The translations under genes and the position numbers were made by a program. A stretch of 64,000 bases of DNA from Salinimicrobium sp963739625 (GTDB lineage Bacteria > Bacteroidota > Bacteroidia > Flavobacteriales > Flavobacteriaceae). The notes beneath the pieces were generated by a model. It did not search any database, was not told the origin of the DNA, and saw nothing but the letters and a program-made list of their open reading frames with translations. This document shows positions 17,997-26,278 of the stretch, piece by piece. The first letter of the stretch is position 1; every line of letters starts with the position of its first letter. The DNA lies in assembly GCA_963739625.1 (NCBI GenBank), contig CAVUAU010000010.1, forward strand, positions 124,001 to 188,000, given 5' to 3'.

Positions 17997-18347
17997 ATGG
18001 AATCCTTAGTTAAATTTGTACAGGACGAGTTTGTCACAAGAAAAGATTTCCCTGAATTTGCAGCCGGAGATACTATTACTGTGTATTACGAAATTACAGA
18101 GGGTGCTAAAACCCGTACCCAGTTCTTCCGCGGAGTTGTAATCCAGAAAAGAGGAACAGGAGCTTCTCAAACCTTTACCATTCGTAAAATGAGCGGTACA
18201 GTGGGTGTGGAAAGAATTTTTCCATTGAACCTTCCTGCACTTCAAAAAATTGAAGTTAATAAGCGTGGTAAAGTACGTAGAGCAAGAATTTACTACTTTA
18301 GAGAGCTTACCGGGAAAAAAGCCCGTATCAAAGAAAGAAGAAGATAA
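17997..18347 (+). CDS. rplS: Large ribosomal subunit protein L19 (bL19)
   Basis: Ribosomal protein at the 30S-50S interface. The sequence has the family hallmarks 'FPEFAAGDTITVYYEI', 'FFRGVVIQKRGTG', 'TFTIRKMSGTVGVERIFPL' and the basic end 'RRARIYYFRELTGKKARIKE'. The frame extends six bases to a TTG at 17991, but ATG 17997 gives the standard MESLVKFVQDEF start and 116 residues. A terminator at 18371-18396 follows. Confidence 0.97.
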   Translation: MESLVKFVQDEFVTRKDFPEFAAGDTITVYYEITEGAKTRTQFFRGVVIQKRGTGASQTFTIRKMSGTVGVERIFPLNLPALQKIEVNKRGKVRRARIYYFRELTGKKARIKERRR

Positions 18348-18370
18348 TATCTTACCAGATATTTTCCTTA

Positions 18371-18396
18371 AAGCCTCACTGTGTGAGGCTTTTTTG
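18371..18396 (+). terminator. Rho-independent terminator after rplS
   Basis: Arms AAGCCTCAC (18371-18379) and GTGAGGCTT (18383-18391) with a 3-base loop and T run. Confidence 0.88.
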
Positions 18397-18665
18397 TTAT
18401 CCATAAAATTTAAGATTTTTTTGACAACAATTTGAGTGTCAAAAACTTGTGTATTAATATCCCTGCTTCGTAAATTTAGGTGTGGATTCTTGAAAGGTAC
18501 AGAATGTCGCAAGGAATTCTTCTTTAAAGATCCATGTAGAGCTAAGTTCTTTACATAGTGATTTTTCGTTTTGAACAACAATATGTCCTGCATAGTTGGT
18601 TTAATTCGAACAAATCGTTTTGGAACAATTTACACACACTCTTTTGGGAAATGTAGATTGTTTCA
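18397..18665. other. Gene-free stretch upstream of the structured RNA candidate
   Basis: No convincing coding frame is seen here. A TAAATTTA sequence near 18471-18478 is one base from the -7 consensus and is preceded by TTGACA-like sequence, so a transcript could begin around 18485 and read into the RNA candidate at 18666-18791. I could not fold this part into a convincing structure by eye. Confidence 0.35.
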
Positions 18666-18791
18666 GATGAAATAACTTACTTGCTTTTTGAGATGATGAA
18701 AAATCTCGACGAGGAATGTAAAAATTCAGCAACACAAGTTATTTCATTAGAGCCATTTCATTATAGAGCTATAGTGAAATGGCTTTTTTTG
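18666..18791 (+). ncRNA. Candidate structured small RNA with its own terminator (possibly 6S-like)
   Basis: A 13-bp closing stem pairs GATGAAATAACTT (18666-18678) with AAGTTATTTCATT (18736-18748). It continues with TTGCT (18681-18685) pairing AGCAA (18728-18732), enclosing a small hairpin GAGAT/ATCTC (18690-18707) and a weaker GAAT/ATTC. Directly after comes a strong terminator, 18751-18766 pairing 18769-18784, then T8. No open frame is associated. A long hairpin with an interrupted centre and a terminator suggests a 6S-type RNA, and a flavobacterial 6S family is known, but I cannot match its consensus from memory. The 5' end may lie well upstream. Confidence 0.5.
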
Positions 18792-18899
18792 TGTCAAAAA
18801 AGTGCTTTCCCGCCTTTCTTCGTGGGTGACAACCTATGAAATAAGCTTTAAAAATGGTAAATTGCACGAAGCATTCTCAAAATATAAATAACAAGCCAT

Positions 18900-21125
18900 A
18901 TGACACAGAAAACACAGATCATCTATACCAAAACTGATGAGGCCCCGGCTCTTGCAACCTACTCTTTCTTACCTATTGTACAAGCCTTCACAAAGCCCGC
19001 AAATGTTGATCTGGAAACTAAAGACATCTCCCTCGCAGGAAGAATACTTTCCCAGTTCCCCGAAAGACTTTCAGCCGATCAAAAAGTTGCTGATGACCTT
19101 GCCGAACTTGGGGAGCTTGCAAAAAAACCTGAAGCCAACATTATTAAACTGCCTAACATCAGCGCCTCAATTCCGCAGTTGAAAGCAGCAATCAAGGAGC
19201 TGCAGCAAAAAGGTTATGATCTTCCCGATTATCCCGATGAGCCTGCCACTGCCGAAGAAAAGTCCATTAAAGCTAAGTATGACAGGGTTAAAGGTAGTGC
19301 CGTAAACCCGGTGCTTAGAGAAGGAAATTCAGACAGGCGGGCGCCAAAGGCAGTAAAGAACTATGCCAAAAAGCATCCACACTCGATGGGAGCCTGGGAT
19401 CCTAATTCCAAAACTCATGTTGCCACAATGGGCAAAGATGATTTTTACGCCAACGAAAAATCTGTAACCCTGGCCAAACCTACAGATGTGAAGATACAGC
19501 TGGTCACTTCTGGTGGAGAGACCCGGGTACTTAAAGACGGGCTGCACCTTTTGGAAGGTGAAGTCATTGACGGCACTTTTATGAGCAAGAAAGCCCTGCT
19601 TAAGTTTCTTGAGGAGCAGGTAAAAGACGCCCAGGAAAAGGGAGTGCTTTTTTCTGTGCACTTGAAGGCCACCATGATGAAAGTTTCTGACCCAATCATT
19701 TTCGGGCATGTTGTAAAGGTATTCTTTAAAGACATTTTTGAGAAGTATGCTGCAGACCTTGAGAAAGCAGGAGCAGATCCAAACAGTGGCCTGGGAGACA
19801 TCCTTAGCGCTATTAAAGAACTGCCTGCTGAAAAACGCACTGAGATAGAAAATGCGATCAAGCAGGATCTTGATGAAGGACCAGATTTGGCAATGGTAAA
19901 TTCAGACAAGGGAATTACCAATTTGCACGTGCCAAGTGATGTTATCATCGACGCCTCTATGCCTGCCATGATCAGGACTTCAGGAAAAATGTGGAATGCG
20001 GAAGGAAAACCGCAGGATACCAAAGCTGTCATTCCCGATAGCAGCTATGCCGGAGTTTATCAAACTACGATCGAGTTCTGTAAGAAGCACGGCGCATTTG
20101 ATCCTACTACGATGGGAACTGTTCCTAACGTGGGACTTATGGCTCAAAAAGCCGAAGAATATGGTTCTCACGACAAGACTTTCGAGATTCCTGAGGACGG
20201 CAAAATGCAGGTGATTACCACAGCCGGTGAAGTATTGTTAGAGCATTCCGTAGAAAAAGGAGATATCTGGAGAATGGGACAGGTAAAAGACGCTCCCGTT
20301 CAGGATTGGATCAAATTGGCAGTAAAACGTGCCCGGGCAACAGGCTTACCTGCTGTTTTCTGGCTGGATAAAAATAGAGCTCATGACGCAGAGTTGATCA
20401 AAAAGGTCAACGAATATCTTCCTAAAGAAGATACTGCCGGCCTGGATATTCGTATCATGTCTCCCGAAGATGCAACCCAGTTCACCCTGGAGCGTATGAA
20501 AGACGGAAAAGACACTATTTCGGTCACAGGAAACGTGCTGAGGGATTACTTAACAGACCTCTTCCCTATCCTTGAAGTTGGTACCAGTGCAAAAATGCTT
20601 TCAATCGTTCCACTTATGAACGGCGGCGGTCTTTTCGAAACGGGTGCGGGAGGATCAGCACCAAAACACGTACAGCAGTTTGTTGAAGAAGGCCATTTAA
20701 GATGGGATTCGTTAGGAGAATTCCTCGCATTGGCGGTTTCTTTGGAACACCTGGGAGAAAAGTACGGCAATGAGAAAGCCATTGTACTTTCTGAAGCGTT
20801 AGACAAGGCTACGGAAGAATTCCTGGAAAAAGACAAATCTCCTTCCCGAAAAGTGAACGAGCTTGACAACAGGGGCAGCCATTTTTACCTGGCGCTTTAC
20901 TGGGCTGAAGCTTTAGCTGAACAGAATAAAGATCAGGAACTAAAAGCTCATTTTAGTGAGATCGCCAAAAAACTGAAGGAGAATGAAGACAGGATCCTTC
21001 AGGAGCTCATAGAAGCTCAGGGATCTCATGTTGACATTGGAGGCTATTACAAACCTGAAGAGGACAAAGTGACCCGTGCAATGCGTCCAAGTCCCACACT
21101 TAACAACATCTTAAGCGGAAAGTAA
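18900..21125 (+). CDS. icd: NADP-dependent isocitrate dehydrogenase, monomeric type
   Basis: Converts isocitrate to 2-oxoglutarate and CO2 in the TCA cycle, giving NADPH. At 741 residues it is the large monomeric class, unrelated in length to the roughly 420-residue dimeric enzyme. Family regions include 'IIYTKTDEAPALATYSFLPI' at the N terminus, 'NPVLREGNSDRRAP' (about 135), 'HPHSMGAWD', 'VHLKATMMKVSDPIIFGH' and 'GNVLRDYLTDLFPILEVGTS'. It is monocistronic, with a terminator at 21149-21175, and follows the RNA candidate. Confidence 0.97.
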   Translation: MTQKTQIIYTKTDEAPALATYSFLPIVQAFTKPANVDLETKDISLAGRILSQFPERLSADQKVADDLAELGELAKKPEANIIKLPNISASIPQLKAAIKELQQKGYDLPDYPDEPATAEEKSIKAKYDRVKGSAVNPVLREGNSDRRAPKAVKNYAKKHPHSMGAWDPNSKTHVATMGKDDFYANEKSVTLAKPTDVKIQLVTSGGETRVLKDGLHLLEGEVIDGTFMSKKALLKFLEEQVKDAQEKGVLFSVHLKATMMKVSDPIIFGHVVKVFFKDIFEKYAADLEKAGADPNSGLGDILSAIKELPAEKRTEIENAIKQDLDEGPDLAMVNSDKGITNLHVPSDVIIDASMPAMIRTSGKMWNAEGKPQDTKAVIPDSSYAGVYQTTIEFCKKHGAFDPTTMGTVPNVGLMAQKAEEYGSHDKTFEIPEDGKMQVITTAGEVLLEHSVEKGDIWRMGQVKDAPVQDWIKLAVKRARATGLPAVFWLDKNRAHDAELIKKVNEYLPKEDTAGLDIRIMSPEDATQFTLERMKDGKDTISVTGNVLRDYLTDLFPILEVGTSAKMLSIVPLMNGGGLFETGAGGSAPKHVQQFVEEGHLRWDSLGEFLALAVSLEHLGEKYGNEKAIVLSEALDKATEEFLEKDKSPSRKVNELDNRGSHFYLALYWAEALAEQNKDQELKAHFSEIAKKLKENEDRILQELIEAQGSHVDIGGYYKPEEDKVTRAMRPSPTLNNILSGK

Positions 21126-21148
21126 CAGCTTTCTAAAATTGAATTTTT

Positions 21149-21175
21149 GAGCCGGAAGAAATTCCGGCTCTTTTT
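21149..21175 (+). terminator. Rho-independent terminator after icd
   Basis: Arms GAGCCGGAA (21149-21157) and TTCCGGCTC (21162-21170), loop GAAA, then T5. Confidence 0.88.
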
Positions 21176-21239
21176 GTTTCTGTCACAATTATTAAGAAAA
21201 AAGTCTATATTTAAAACTTTACTAACGAACCATAACAAC

Positions 21240-21656
21240 ATGAAAACCAAACTTTTTATCCTGTTATTATTCGCAGCAGTTGCCGTAAGTGCCCAGACAG
21301 AAGAAGGTACGACCGTGACCGTGACAATAGACAATGTACCCGGTGACGAGGGGAAAGTGATCGTTAGCCTTCATAATCAGGACACGTTCATGAAAACGGC
21401 TGCCCTGCAAACTGAAAGCAGTAGCATTAAAGACGGAAAGGTCACTGTGAACTTTAACGGCGTAGCTCCCGGAGTTTATGCTGTCTTGAGCTTTCACGAC
21501 AGGAACGATAACGGAAAAATTGACATGAGTTCCACCGGAATGCCTTCAGAAGCATACGGGGTTTCCAACAATCCAATGAGTTTCGGGCCGCCGCAATGGA
21601 GCGAAGCAAAATTCGAGGTAACTGAAGAGCCGGTAGAATTGAACATCCGGTTTTGA
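21240..21656 (+). CDS. DUF2141 domain secreted protein
   Basis: The 138-residue protein has a signal peptide (MKTKLFILLLFAAVAVSAQ) and a beta-rich mature domain with 'VPGDEGKVIVSLHNQDTFM' and 'PGVYAVLSFHDRNDNGKIDM', the DUF2141 pattern that includes a calcium-loop-like DRNDNGKID. Function is unknown; similar proteins are exported by many Bacteroidetes. The frame extends to 21147, but the ATG at 21240 gives the clean signal peptide. It is flanked by terminators on both sides. Confidence 0.85.
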   Translation: MKTKLFILLLFAAVAVSAQTEEGTTVTVTIDNVPGDEGKVIVSLHNQDTFMKTAALQTESSSIKDGKVTVNFNGVAPGVYAVLSFHDRNDNGKIDMSSTGMPSEAYGVSNNPMSFGPPQWSEAKFEVTEEPVELNIRF

Positions 21657-21678
21657 AATTGCAAAGCACAAGATTCGA

Positions 21679-21711
21679 AATGCCTGTTTATAGATAAACG
21701 GGCATTTTTTT
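21679..21711 (+). terminator. Terminator after the DUF2141 gene
   Basis: AATGCCTGTTTAT (21679-21691) pairs with ATAAACGGGCATT (21694-21706), allowing one G:U pair, then a T run. Confidence 0.8.
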
Positions 21712-21734
21712 ATTCTTTCCATAGAAAAAATAAA

Positions 21735-21742
21735 TACCTTTG
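21735..21742 (+). promoter_or_regulatory. -7 box (TACCTTTG) of oxyR
   Basis: TACCTTTG lies 22 bases before the oxyR ATG and matches TAnnTTTG. Confidence 0.55.
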
Positions 21743-21764
21743 CTTTCATTTTGAAAGCCTCCTT

Positions 21765-22712
21765 ATGACTATTACTCAGTTACATTATGTTCTGGCCGTT
21801 GCAGAACATCAAAATTTTACAAAAGCTGCTCAAAAAGTCTTTGTTACTCAACCAACGCTGAGTATGCAGATTCAGAAACTTGAAGACGAACTAGACGTTC
21901 TTATCTTCGATCGTTCAAAAAAACCGATAGAACTTACAGAGACAGGTAGAAAGATCGTGCAGCAGGCGCGTAACATTGTCAATGAGAGCGACCGTATTCA
22001 GGATATTGTTGACCAGCAAAAAGGTTTTGTAGGCGGCTTATTTCGGCTGGGCGTAATTCCCACCGTCATGCCCACCCTTCTCCCAATGTTTCTGAATAAC
22101 TTTATTAAGAAGTACCCTAAGGTGAAGCTTAAGATAGAAGAGTTGCATACTGCAGCCATTATTGAAAAGCTACAGGACGGGCATTTAGATGCGGCAATCG
22201 CAGCGACACCTCTGGAGTTGGATAACATTAAGGAGCAGGTGCTTTACTACGAACCTTTTGTGGGATACATTCCGCCGGGACACCGGCTTTCTGCCAAGAC
22301 TAAGCTACAGCCCGACGATCTTGACCTGCAGGACATCCTGCTTTTGGAAGACGGTCACTGCTTTAAAGATGGCATCCTCAATATTTGCAAGTCGACAAAA
22401 AGCACTCCCGAGGGGCATTTTCAGCTGGAAAGCGGCAGTTTTGAGACTATGATAAAACTGGCAAATGAAGGTTTGGGCATGACTTTACTGCCTTACCTGC
22501 ACACTTTAGATATGAAAGATTCAGAAAAAGGGAATCTTAGAATGTTTGAAGAACCCAGCCCTGCCAGGGAAGTGAGCCTTATCTATAATAAGAGTGAACT
22601 CAAAATGCAGATCATTGAAGCGCTTAGAAAGACAATCGCGGGCGTCATAAAAGGCGCAATCACCTTTCAGAACGTGAAAATAGTGAGTCCTCTGCCCCAG
22701 AAGCAGAAATAG
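21765..22712 (+). CDS. oxyR: Peroxide-responsive LysR-type regulator OxyR
   Basis: LysR-type activator of peroxide defence genes. The N-terminal winged helix (residues about 1-60) has 'NFTKAAQKVFVTQPTLSMQI', and the effector domain follows. Two cysteines in 'EDGHCFKDGILNICKS' fall at residues 199 and 208, the same numbers and spacing as the redox-sensing disulfide pair of E. coli OxyR. This supports OxyR over a generic LysR regulator. It has its own promoter and a bidirectional terminator shared with the small convergent gene at 22748. Confidence 0.92.
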   Translation: MTITQLHYVLAVAEHQNFTKAAQKVFVTQPTLSMQIQKLEDELDVLIFDRSKKPIELTETGRKIVQQARNIVNESDRIQDIVDQQKGFVGGLFRLGVIPTVMPTLLPMFLNNFIKKYPKVKLKIEELHTAAIIEKLQDGHLDAAIAATPLELDNIKEQVLYYEPFVGYIPPGHRLSAKTKLQPDDLDLQDILLLEDGHCFKDGILNICKSTKSTPEGHFQLESGSFETMIKLANEGLGMTLLPYLHTLDMKDSEKGNLRMFEEPSPAREVSLIYNKSELKMQIIEALRKTIAGVIKGAITFQNVKIVSPLPQKQK

Positions 22713-22720
22713 CACAAAGA

Positions 22721-22748
22721 AAAAGCGGCTTTTCAGCCGCTTTTATTT
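22721..22748. terminator. Bidirectional terminator between oxyR and a small leftward gene
   Basis: Perfect arms AAAAGCGGCT (22721-22730) and AGCCGCTTTT (22735-22744), loop TTTC, with A-rich and T-rich flanks. Confidence 0.85.
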
Positions 22749-22945
22749 TAAGGATTAAGATAAATTAAACACTGATTCAGTTCGGGATTCTGCCTGATCA
22801 AAGCTACAATGTAAACTTTAAGTTCTTCGATCTCGTAAGGCAGCAATCTTTGAAGTGCTTTTTTCACTTCTTTGCAGAAAAGCGTAACATCAAAACTTAC
22901 TTTATCAAGCACAGTTTTGGTGTACTCAAACATCGCTCTCGCCAT
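22748..22945 (-). CDS. Small conserved protein of unknown function
   Basis: A 65-residue leftward gene. The sequence 'MARAMFEYTKTVLDKVSFD' followed by 'LFCKEVKKALQRLLPYEIEEL' is mostly helical with an aromatic/basic pattern. I recall closely similar short proteins in other Flavobacteriaceae, which argues that it is real. It shares a terminator with oxyR. No domain, signal peptide or membrane segment is present. Function unknown. Confidence 0.7.
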   Translation of the reverse strand: MARAMFEYTKTVLDKVSFDVTLFCKEVKKALQRLLPYEIEELKVYIVALIRQNPELNQCLIYLNP

Positions 22946-23075
22946 AATTCATAATGATTTTAATAACCTGGTTAGAATTGGTAGAGATATATTCTATAGG
23001 CGCAATCGTTTTCGTTGACCCTATAAAAATAAGAAAATTTCTTATTACCGAAAGAAGATGAACAAGATTTAACAG

Positions 23076-23876
23076 TTAAAACCGGTTATCACCACTCACT
23101 ATATCTCCCAGGCCGCCCAGGATGCTACCTTCTCCTTTGTCCTTACCTCCGCCCTGGGGTGCAGCGGCAAGAATGCGTCCCGCCAACCTGCTGAAAGGAA
23201 GTGACTGAATGTAAACCGTTCCCGGACCTGTAAGGGTTGCATAGAACAACCCTTCCCCTCCAAAAAGGCTGTTTTTGATACCTCCTATAAATTCGATGTC
23301 ATAGTCGATATCTTTGGTGAACCCTATAATGCACCCGGTGTCCACTTTTAACTTTTCACCCGGCTGCAGCACCTTTTTGGCAGTAGTACCGCCCGAATGC
23401 ACGAAAGCCATCCCGTCTCCTTCCAGTCTTTGCATGATGAAACCTTCGCCACCAAAGAAACCACGACCCAGTTTTTTGCTGAATTCCACGCCTATTGATA
23501 CTCCTTTAGCCGCACAAAGAAAAGCATCTTTTTGACAAATGAACTTGTTACCGAATTCTGTAAGATCAATAGGAATCACCTTACCCGGATAAGGAGAAGC
23601 AAAACTTATCTTCTTCTTTCCCTGCACCTCGTTAGAGAAAATGGTCATAAAAAGGCTTTCTCCGGTGAGCAGGCGTTTTCCGGCTCCCAGCACTTTGCCC
23701 AGGAAGCCTTCGTTCTGCTTAGAGCCGTCACCAAAGATGGTGTCCATCTTGATGCCGTTGTCCATCATCATAAAGTTGCCGGCCTCGGCGATCACCGCCT
23801 CCTGCGGATCCAACTCCAGCTCCACATACTGCATTTCCTCTCCAAAGATCTCGTAATCTATTTCGTGTGAATTCAT
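23076..23876 (-). CDS. TIGR00266/AIM24 family protein
   Basis: The 266-residue protein belongs to the AIM24-like family of beta-sandwich proteins of unknown function (TIGR00266). Hallmarks are 'EAVIAEAGNFMMMDNGIKM' (about 25-43), 'GGEGFIMQRLEGDGMAFVHS' and 'FGGEGLFYATLTGPGTVYIQ', with glycine-rich turns. A glycine-rich tail follows. It is probably cytoplasmic; there is no signal peptide. It lies downstream of the DUF4442 gene across a low-complexity spacer. Confidence 0.9.
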   Translation of the reverse strand: MNSHEIDYEIFGEEMQYVELELDPQEAVIAEAGNFMMMDNGIKMDTIFGDGSKQNEGFLGKVLGAGKRLLTGESLFMTIFSNEVQGKKKISFASPYPGKVIPIDLTEFGNKFICQKDAFLCAAKGVSIGVEFSKKLGRGFFGGEGFIMQRLEGDGMAFVHSGGTTAKKVLQPGEKLKVDTGCIIGFTKDIDYDIEFIGGIKNSLFGGEGLFYATLTGPGTVYIQSLPFSRLAGRILAAAPQGGGKDKGEGSILGGLGDIVSGDNRF

Positions 23877-23981
23877 AACTCTATTGTTTAAGGTTCAAAG
23901 TTCAAGGTTAAAGGTTCAAGGTTAAAAGTTCAAGGTTCAGCCTGCAACCGGCAACCTGCAACTTGCAACCTGCAACAGGTT
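23877..23981. repeat. Low-complexity repeated spacer between two leftward genes
   Basis: On the minus strand the spacer has GGTTGCA-type units (about 23941-23975) followed by alternating ACCTTGAAC and TTTTAACC units (about 23886-23935), ending at the TIGR00266 start. The units drift by single bases, as in slippage-prone simple sequence. Confidence 0.7.
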
Positions 23982-24437
23982 TTACTGTTTCAGCTTCACC
24001 GTCCATTCAAATTCAAAGATCGACACCTCAACTCCTTCTTCATTTACTCCTGTCGATCTCATCCAGAAAGTCTGCCCTTCTCCGGTGGCAATGGTCTTTT
24101 CTATTGCAGCCGTTGCTTTTGCGCCGTCTTCACAGCTAAACCTAATATTTCCTTTTGCCTTCTTGACAAATTTTGAGTTGTTCTGTGCTACCAGCATCGA
24201 CACCTTTTTTTGGCTTTTTTGAATGCTCTGCATCACCAGGGCTCCGGTACTTAACTCGGCTGCCATAGCCTGCACGGCAAAATACAATGAGTTAAAAGGA
24301 TTCTGGTTGATCCATCTGTGCTTTACTCCCGTCACGCATTTTTCCGCAGTCAACTCCTTTACCCGCACCCCGGTGAGCCAGGCACTGGGAAGCTTTAACA
24401 TAAGAAAAGTGTTCAGTTTTTTCGGGGTAAAATTCAT
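23982..24437 (-). CDS. DUF4442 hotdog-fold protein
   Basis: The 151-residue protein resembles DUF4442, a hotdog-fold thioesterase-like family related to YiiD. It has 'WINQNPFNSLYFAVQAMAAE', where the Asn-containing helix replaces the catalytic Asp helix of other hotdog enzymes, and a later 'GQTFWMRSTGVNEEGVEVS' strand. An acyl-CoA thioesterase role is plausible but unproven. It is leftward, upstream of the TIGR00266 gene. Confidence 0.78.
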   Translation of the reverse strand: MNFTPKKLNTFLMLKLPSAWLTGVRVKELTAEKCVTGVKHRWINQNPFNSLYFAVQAMAAELSTGALVMQSIQKSQKKVSMLVAQNNSKFVKKAKGNIRFSCEDGAKATAAIEKTIATGEGQTFWMRSTGVNEEGVEVSIFEFEWTVKLKQ

Positions 24438-24529
24438 AGCTGTGAAAGATTTTCCTTAAAAGTATTCATTTTTCAGAACATGAGAAATGTTAAATTCTAA
24501 TCTTCCGAAGAAAAAATATAGTACTTTGT

Positions 24530-24562
24530 TTTGCATAATACCATTTTTAAGATATATATTTG
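24530..24562 (+). promoter_or_regulatory. Complete promoter of the DUF4440 gene
   Basis: TTTG (24530-24533), a 21-base spacer, then TATATTTG (24555-24562). This is one of the few promoters here with both the -33 and -7 elements at the expected spacing. Confidence 0.6.
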
Positions 24563-24595
24563 TATTAGACAATCAATCAAAAAAATCAAATCATT

Positions 24596-25393
24596 ATGTT
24601 TCATCAACAAAATTCAAAATCAATTTCGCCTTTCAGGAAAATTTTCCTCTTACTGGCATTCTTCAGCTTTAGCCTCGTGCAGGCACAAGAATCAGAACTT
24701 ACAGCCTTACTTTCTCAAAAGGATACCATTTTCTGGAAAGCTTATAACGAATGTGACATCCCGGGCATGGCTCAATTTCTTGCTAAAGACATTGAGTTCT
24801 ACCACGACAAAGGCGGGGTCACTTTAGGAAGTGATGCGCTCAATGAAGGAATGAGAAAAGGTTTATGCAGTGGAGGAAAAAACTCGATAAGAAGGGAAGC
24901 CGTACCGGGAACGGTTCATGTATATCCTCTCTTTGACAACGGGAAATTATACGGCGCCATCATGACCGGGGAACATCTCTTCTATCCTACCAACGGGAAC
25001 TCGGAAAAACCGGACGGCCGTGCAAAATTCAGCCACCTGTGGTTAAAAAAGGATGGGGAATGGAAAATGCACCGCGTCTTTAGTTATGACCACGGCCCGG
25101 CTGCCTATCAAAATCAAAAGCAGTCCATTTCCCTTACCGGTGATGAGCTCCAGGCCTTCACAGGAGAATATCATACTGCCTCTAACGATCCAATAAAAGT
25201 TCAGTTGAACAACGGACAGCTCGAATTGCAGGCAATGGGAAAGACCTTTATGCTTTTTCCCGAAGATGATCACACCTTCTTTACCAAAGACAGGGACCTG
25301 ACATTTAGTTTCACAGGAAAGGAACCTCAAAAACTTACCATTCTGGAATCTGATCACAAGGTTGAAGAAGCCACTCTGGTTCAAAAACAATAA
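24596..25393 (+). CDS. Secreted SnoaL/DUF4440-type protein
   Basis: The 265-residue protein has a hydrophobic export segment (about 15-33, ending FSLVQAQ), then an NTF2-like DUF4440 domain ('FWKAYNECDIPGMAQFLAKD', then 'FSHLWLKKDGEWKMHRVFSYDH'), then a C-terminal beta domain (about residue 180 on: 'LQAFTGEYHTASNDPIKVQL') of the kind found after serine hydrolases (DUF3471-like). The NTF2-like fold can bind small molecules; no catalytic role is visible. Its stop is 10 bases before the next gene, suggesting cotranscription. Confidence 0.8.
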   Translation: MFHQQNSKSISPFRKIFLLLAFFSFSLVQAQESELTALLSQKDTIFWKAYNECDIPGMAQFLAKDIEFYHDKGGVTLGSDALNEGMRKGLCSGGKNSIRREAVPGTVHVYPLFDNGKLYGAIMTGEHLFYPTNGNSEKPDGRAKFSHLWLKKDGEWKMHRVFSYDHGPAAYQNQKQSISLTGDELQAFTGEYHTASNDPIKVQLNNGQLELQAMGKTFMLFPEDDHTFFTKDRDLTFSFTGKEPQKLTILESDHKVEEATLVQKQ

Positions 25394-25403
25394 AAAGAAT
25401 AAA

Positions 25404-25937
25404 ATGACCATGACAACAGATATGAAAAATCCAGACAAGACCGTGGCAGCCCTAATTCACCTGTCCACCTTTAGCCAGTTCTTTTTTCCGCTGGGTAATT
25501 TTATCATTCCCCTGATCCTTTGGACAGCCAAAAAGAATGATCCTTTTGTGAATGAGCATGGAAAACAGGCGCTTAACTTTCAAATAAGCATTTACCTGTA
25601 CGCTATTGCCCTAATCCTGCTAACTGTAGCCGGAGTAATTTTGATTGGCACCAGCATTAGCATTGACGAACCTTTCTACTTTGACCGCAGCTTCAGGCAC
25701 ATAGGAACTGCGGGCGAAGCGATGCCTCTCATTCTTTATGCTGTTTTCATGGGGCTTTTGATGCTTGCCCTCTTTGTGTTGAACATTTACGCCGTTATTT
25801 CTGCCACCGTAAAAGCAGGAGAAGGCCACTATTATAAATATCCGCTAACCATCAATTTCATCAATCCGGACTCATCACCCGAACAAAATCAATCAAAAAA
25901 TGAACAGTTTAACAATACTCAAAATCAAACGCTATGA
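25404..25937 (+). CDS. DUF4870 domain membrane protein
   Basis: Membrane protein of 177 residues with about four hydrophobic segments. The opening 'KTVAALIHLSTFSQFFFPLGNFIIPL', the charged turn 'KKNDPFVNEHGKQALNFQIS' and the later helices match the DUF4870 (Tic20-like) family. The frame extends to 25362, but ATG 25404, or the ATG at 25419, fits better. It overlaps the padR gene by 4 bases. DUF4870, PadR and PspC genes commonly sit together in Bacteroidetes, suggesting a joint envelope-stress role. Confidence 0.85.
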   Translation: MTMTTDMKNPDKTVAALIHLSTFSQFFFPLGNFIIPLILWTAKKNDPFVNEHGKQALNFQISIYLYAIALILLTVAGVILIGTSISIDEPFYFDRSFRHIGTAGEAMPLILYAVFMGLLMLALFVLNIYAVISATVKAGEGHYYKYPLTINFINPDSSPEQNQSKNEQFNNTQNQTL

Positions 25938-26278
25938 AGATTGAAAATACCAAGGCCCAAATGCGTAAAGGGGTCCTGGAGTACTGCATTCTCTCGGTAC
26001 TAAAGGACAACGACGCTTATGTGGCCGAGATTCTTGATACGCTCAAGAGCGCGAAATTGCTGGTGGTAGAAGGAACTATTTATCCTTTGCTTACCCGCCT
26101 TAAAAATGCAGGTTTGCTCAACTACCGCTGGGAAGAATCAACAAGCGGACCGCCTCGAAAGTATTACCAGCTTACCGAGACCGGCAAGATCTTCCTTAAA
26201 GAGCTTACCCATACATGGGAAGAACTGCAAACCGCAGTAACCGTAGTAACTACCCAAAAAAACAAGAATCATGAATAA
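25934..26278 (+). CDS. PadR family transcriptional regulator
   Basis: Winged-helix repressor of 114 residues with the PadR pattern 'MRKGVLEYCILSVLKDNDAYVAEIL' (about 10-34), 'VVEGTIYPLLTRLKNAGLL' as recognition region, and 'GPPRKYYQLTETGKIFLKEL'. PadR proteins usually repress adjacent genes in response to small molecules or membrane stress. It overlaps both neighbours (4 and 8 bases) and probably controls this DUF4870-padR-pspC operon. The ligand is unknown. Confidence 0.93.
   Translation: MKIENTKAQMRKGVLEYCILSVLKDNDAYVAEILDTLKSAKLLVVEGTIYPLLTRLKNAGLLNYRWEESTSGPPRKYYQLTETGKIFLKELTHTWEELQTAVTVVTTQKNKNHE

Noticed and set aside
23976..24596. An insertion element or transposon scar near the low-complexity spacer
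   Set aside because: No inverted terminal repeats, target duplication or transposase fragment could be seen.
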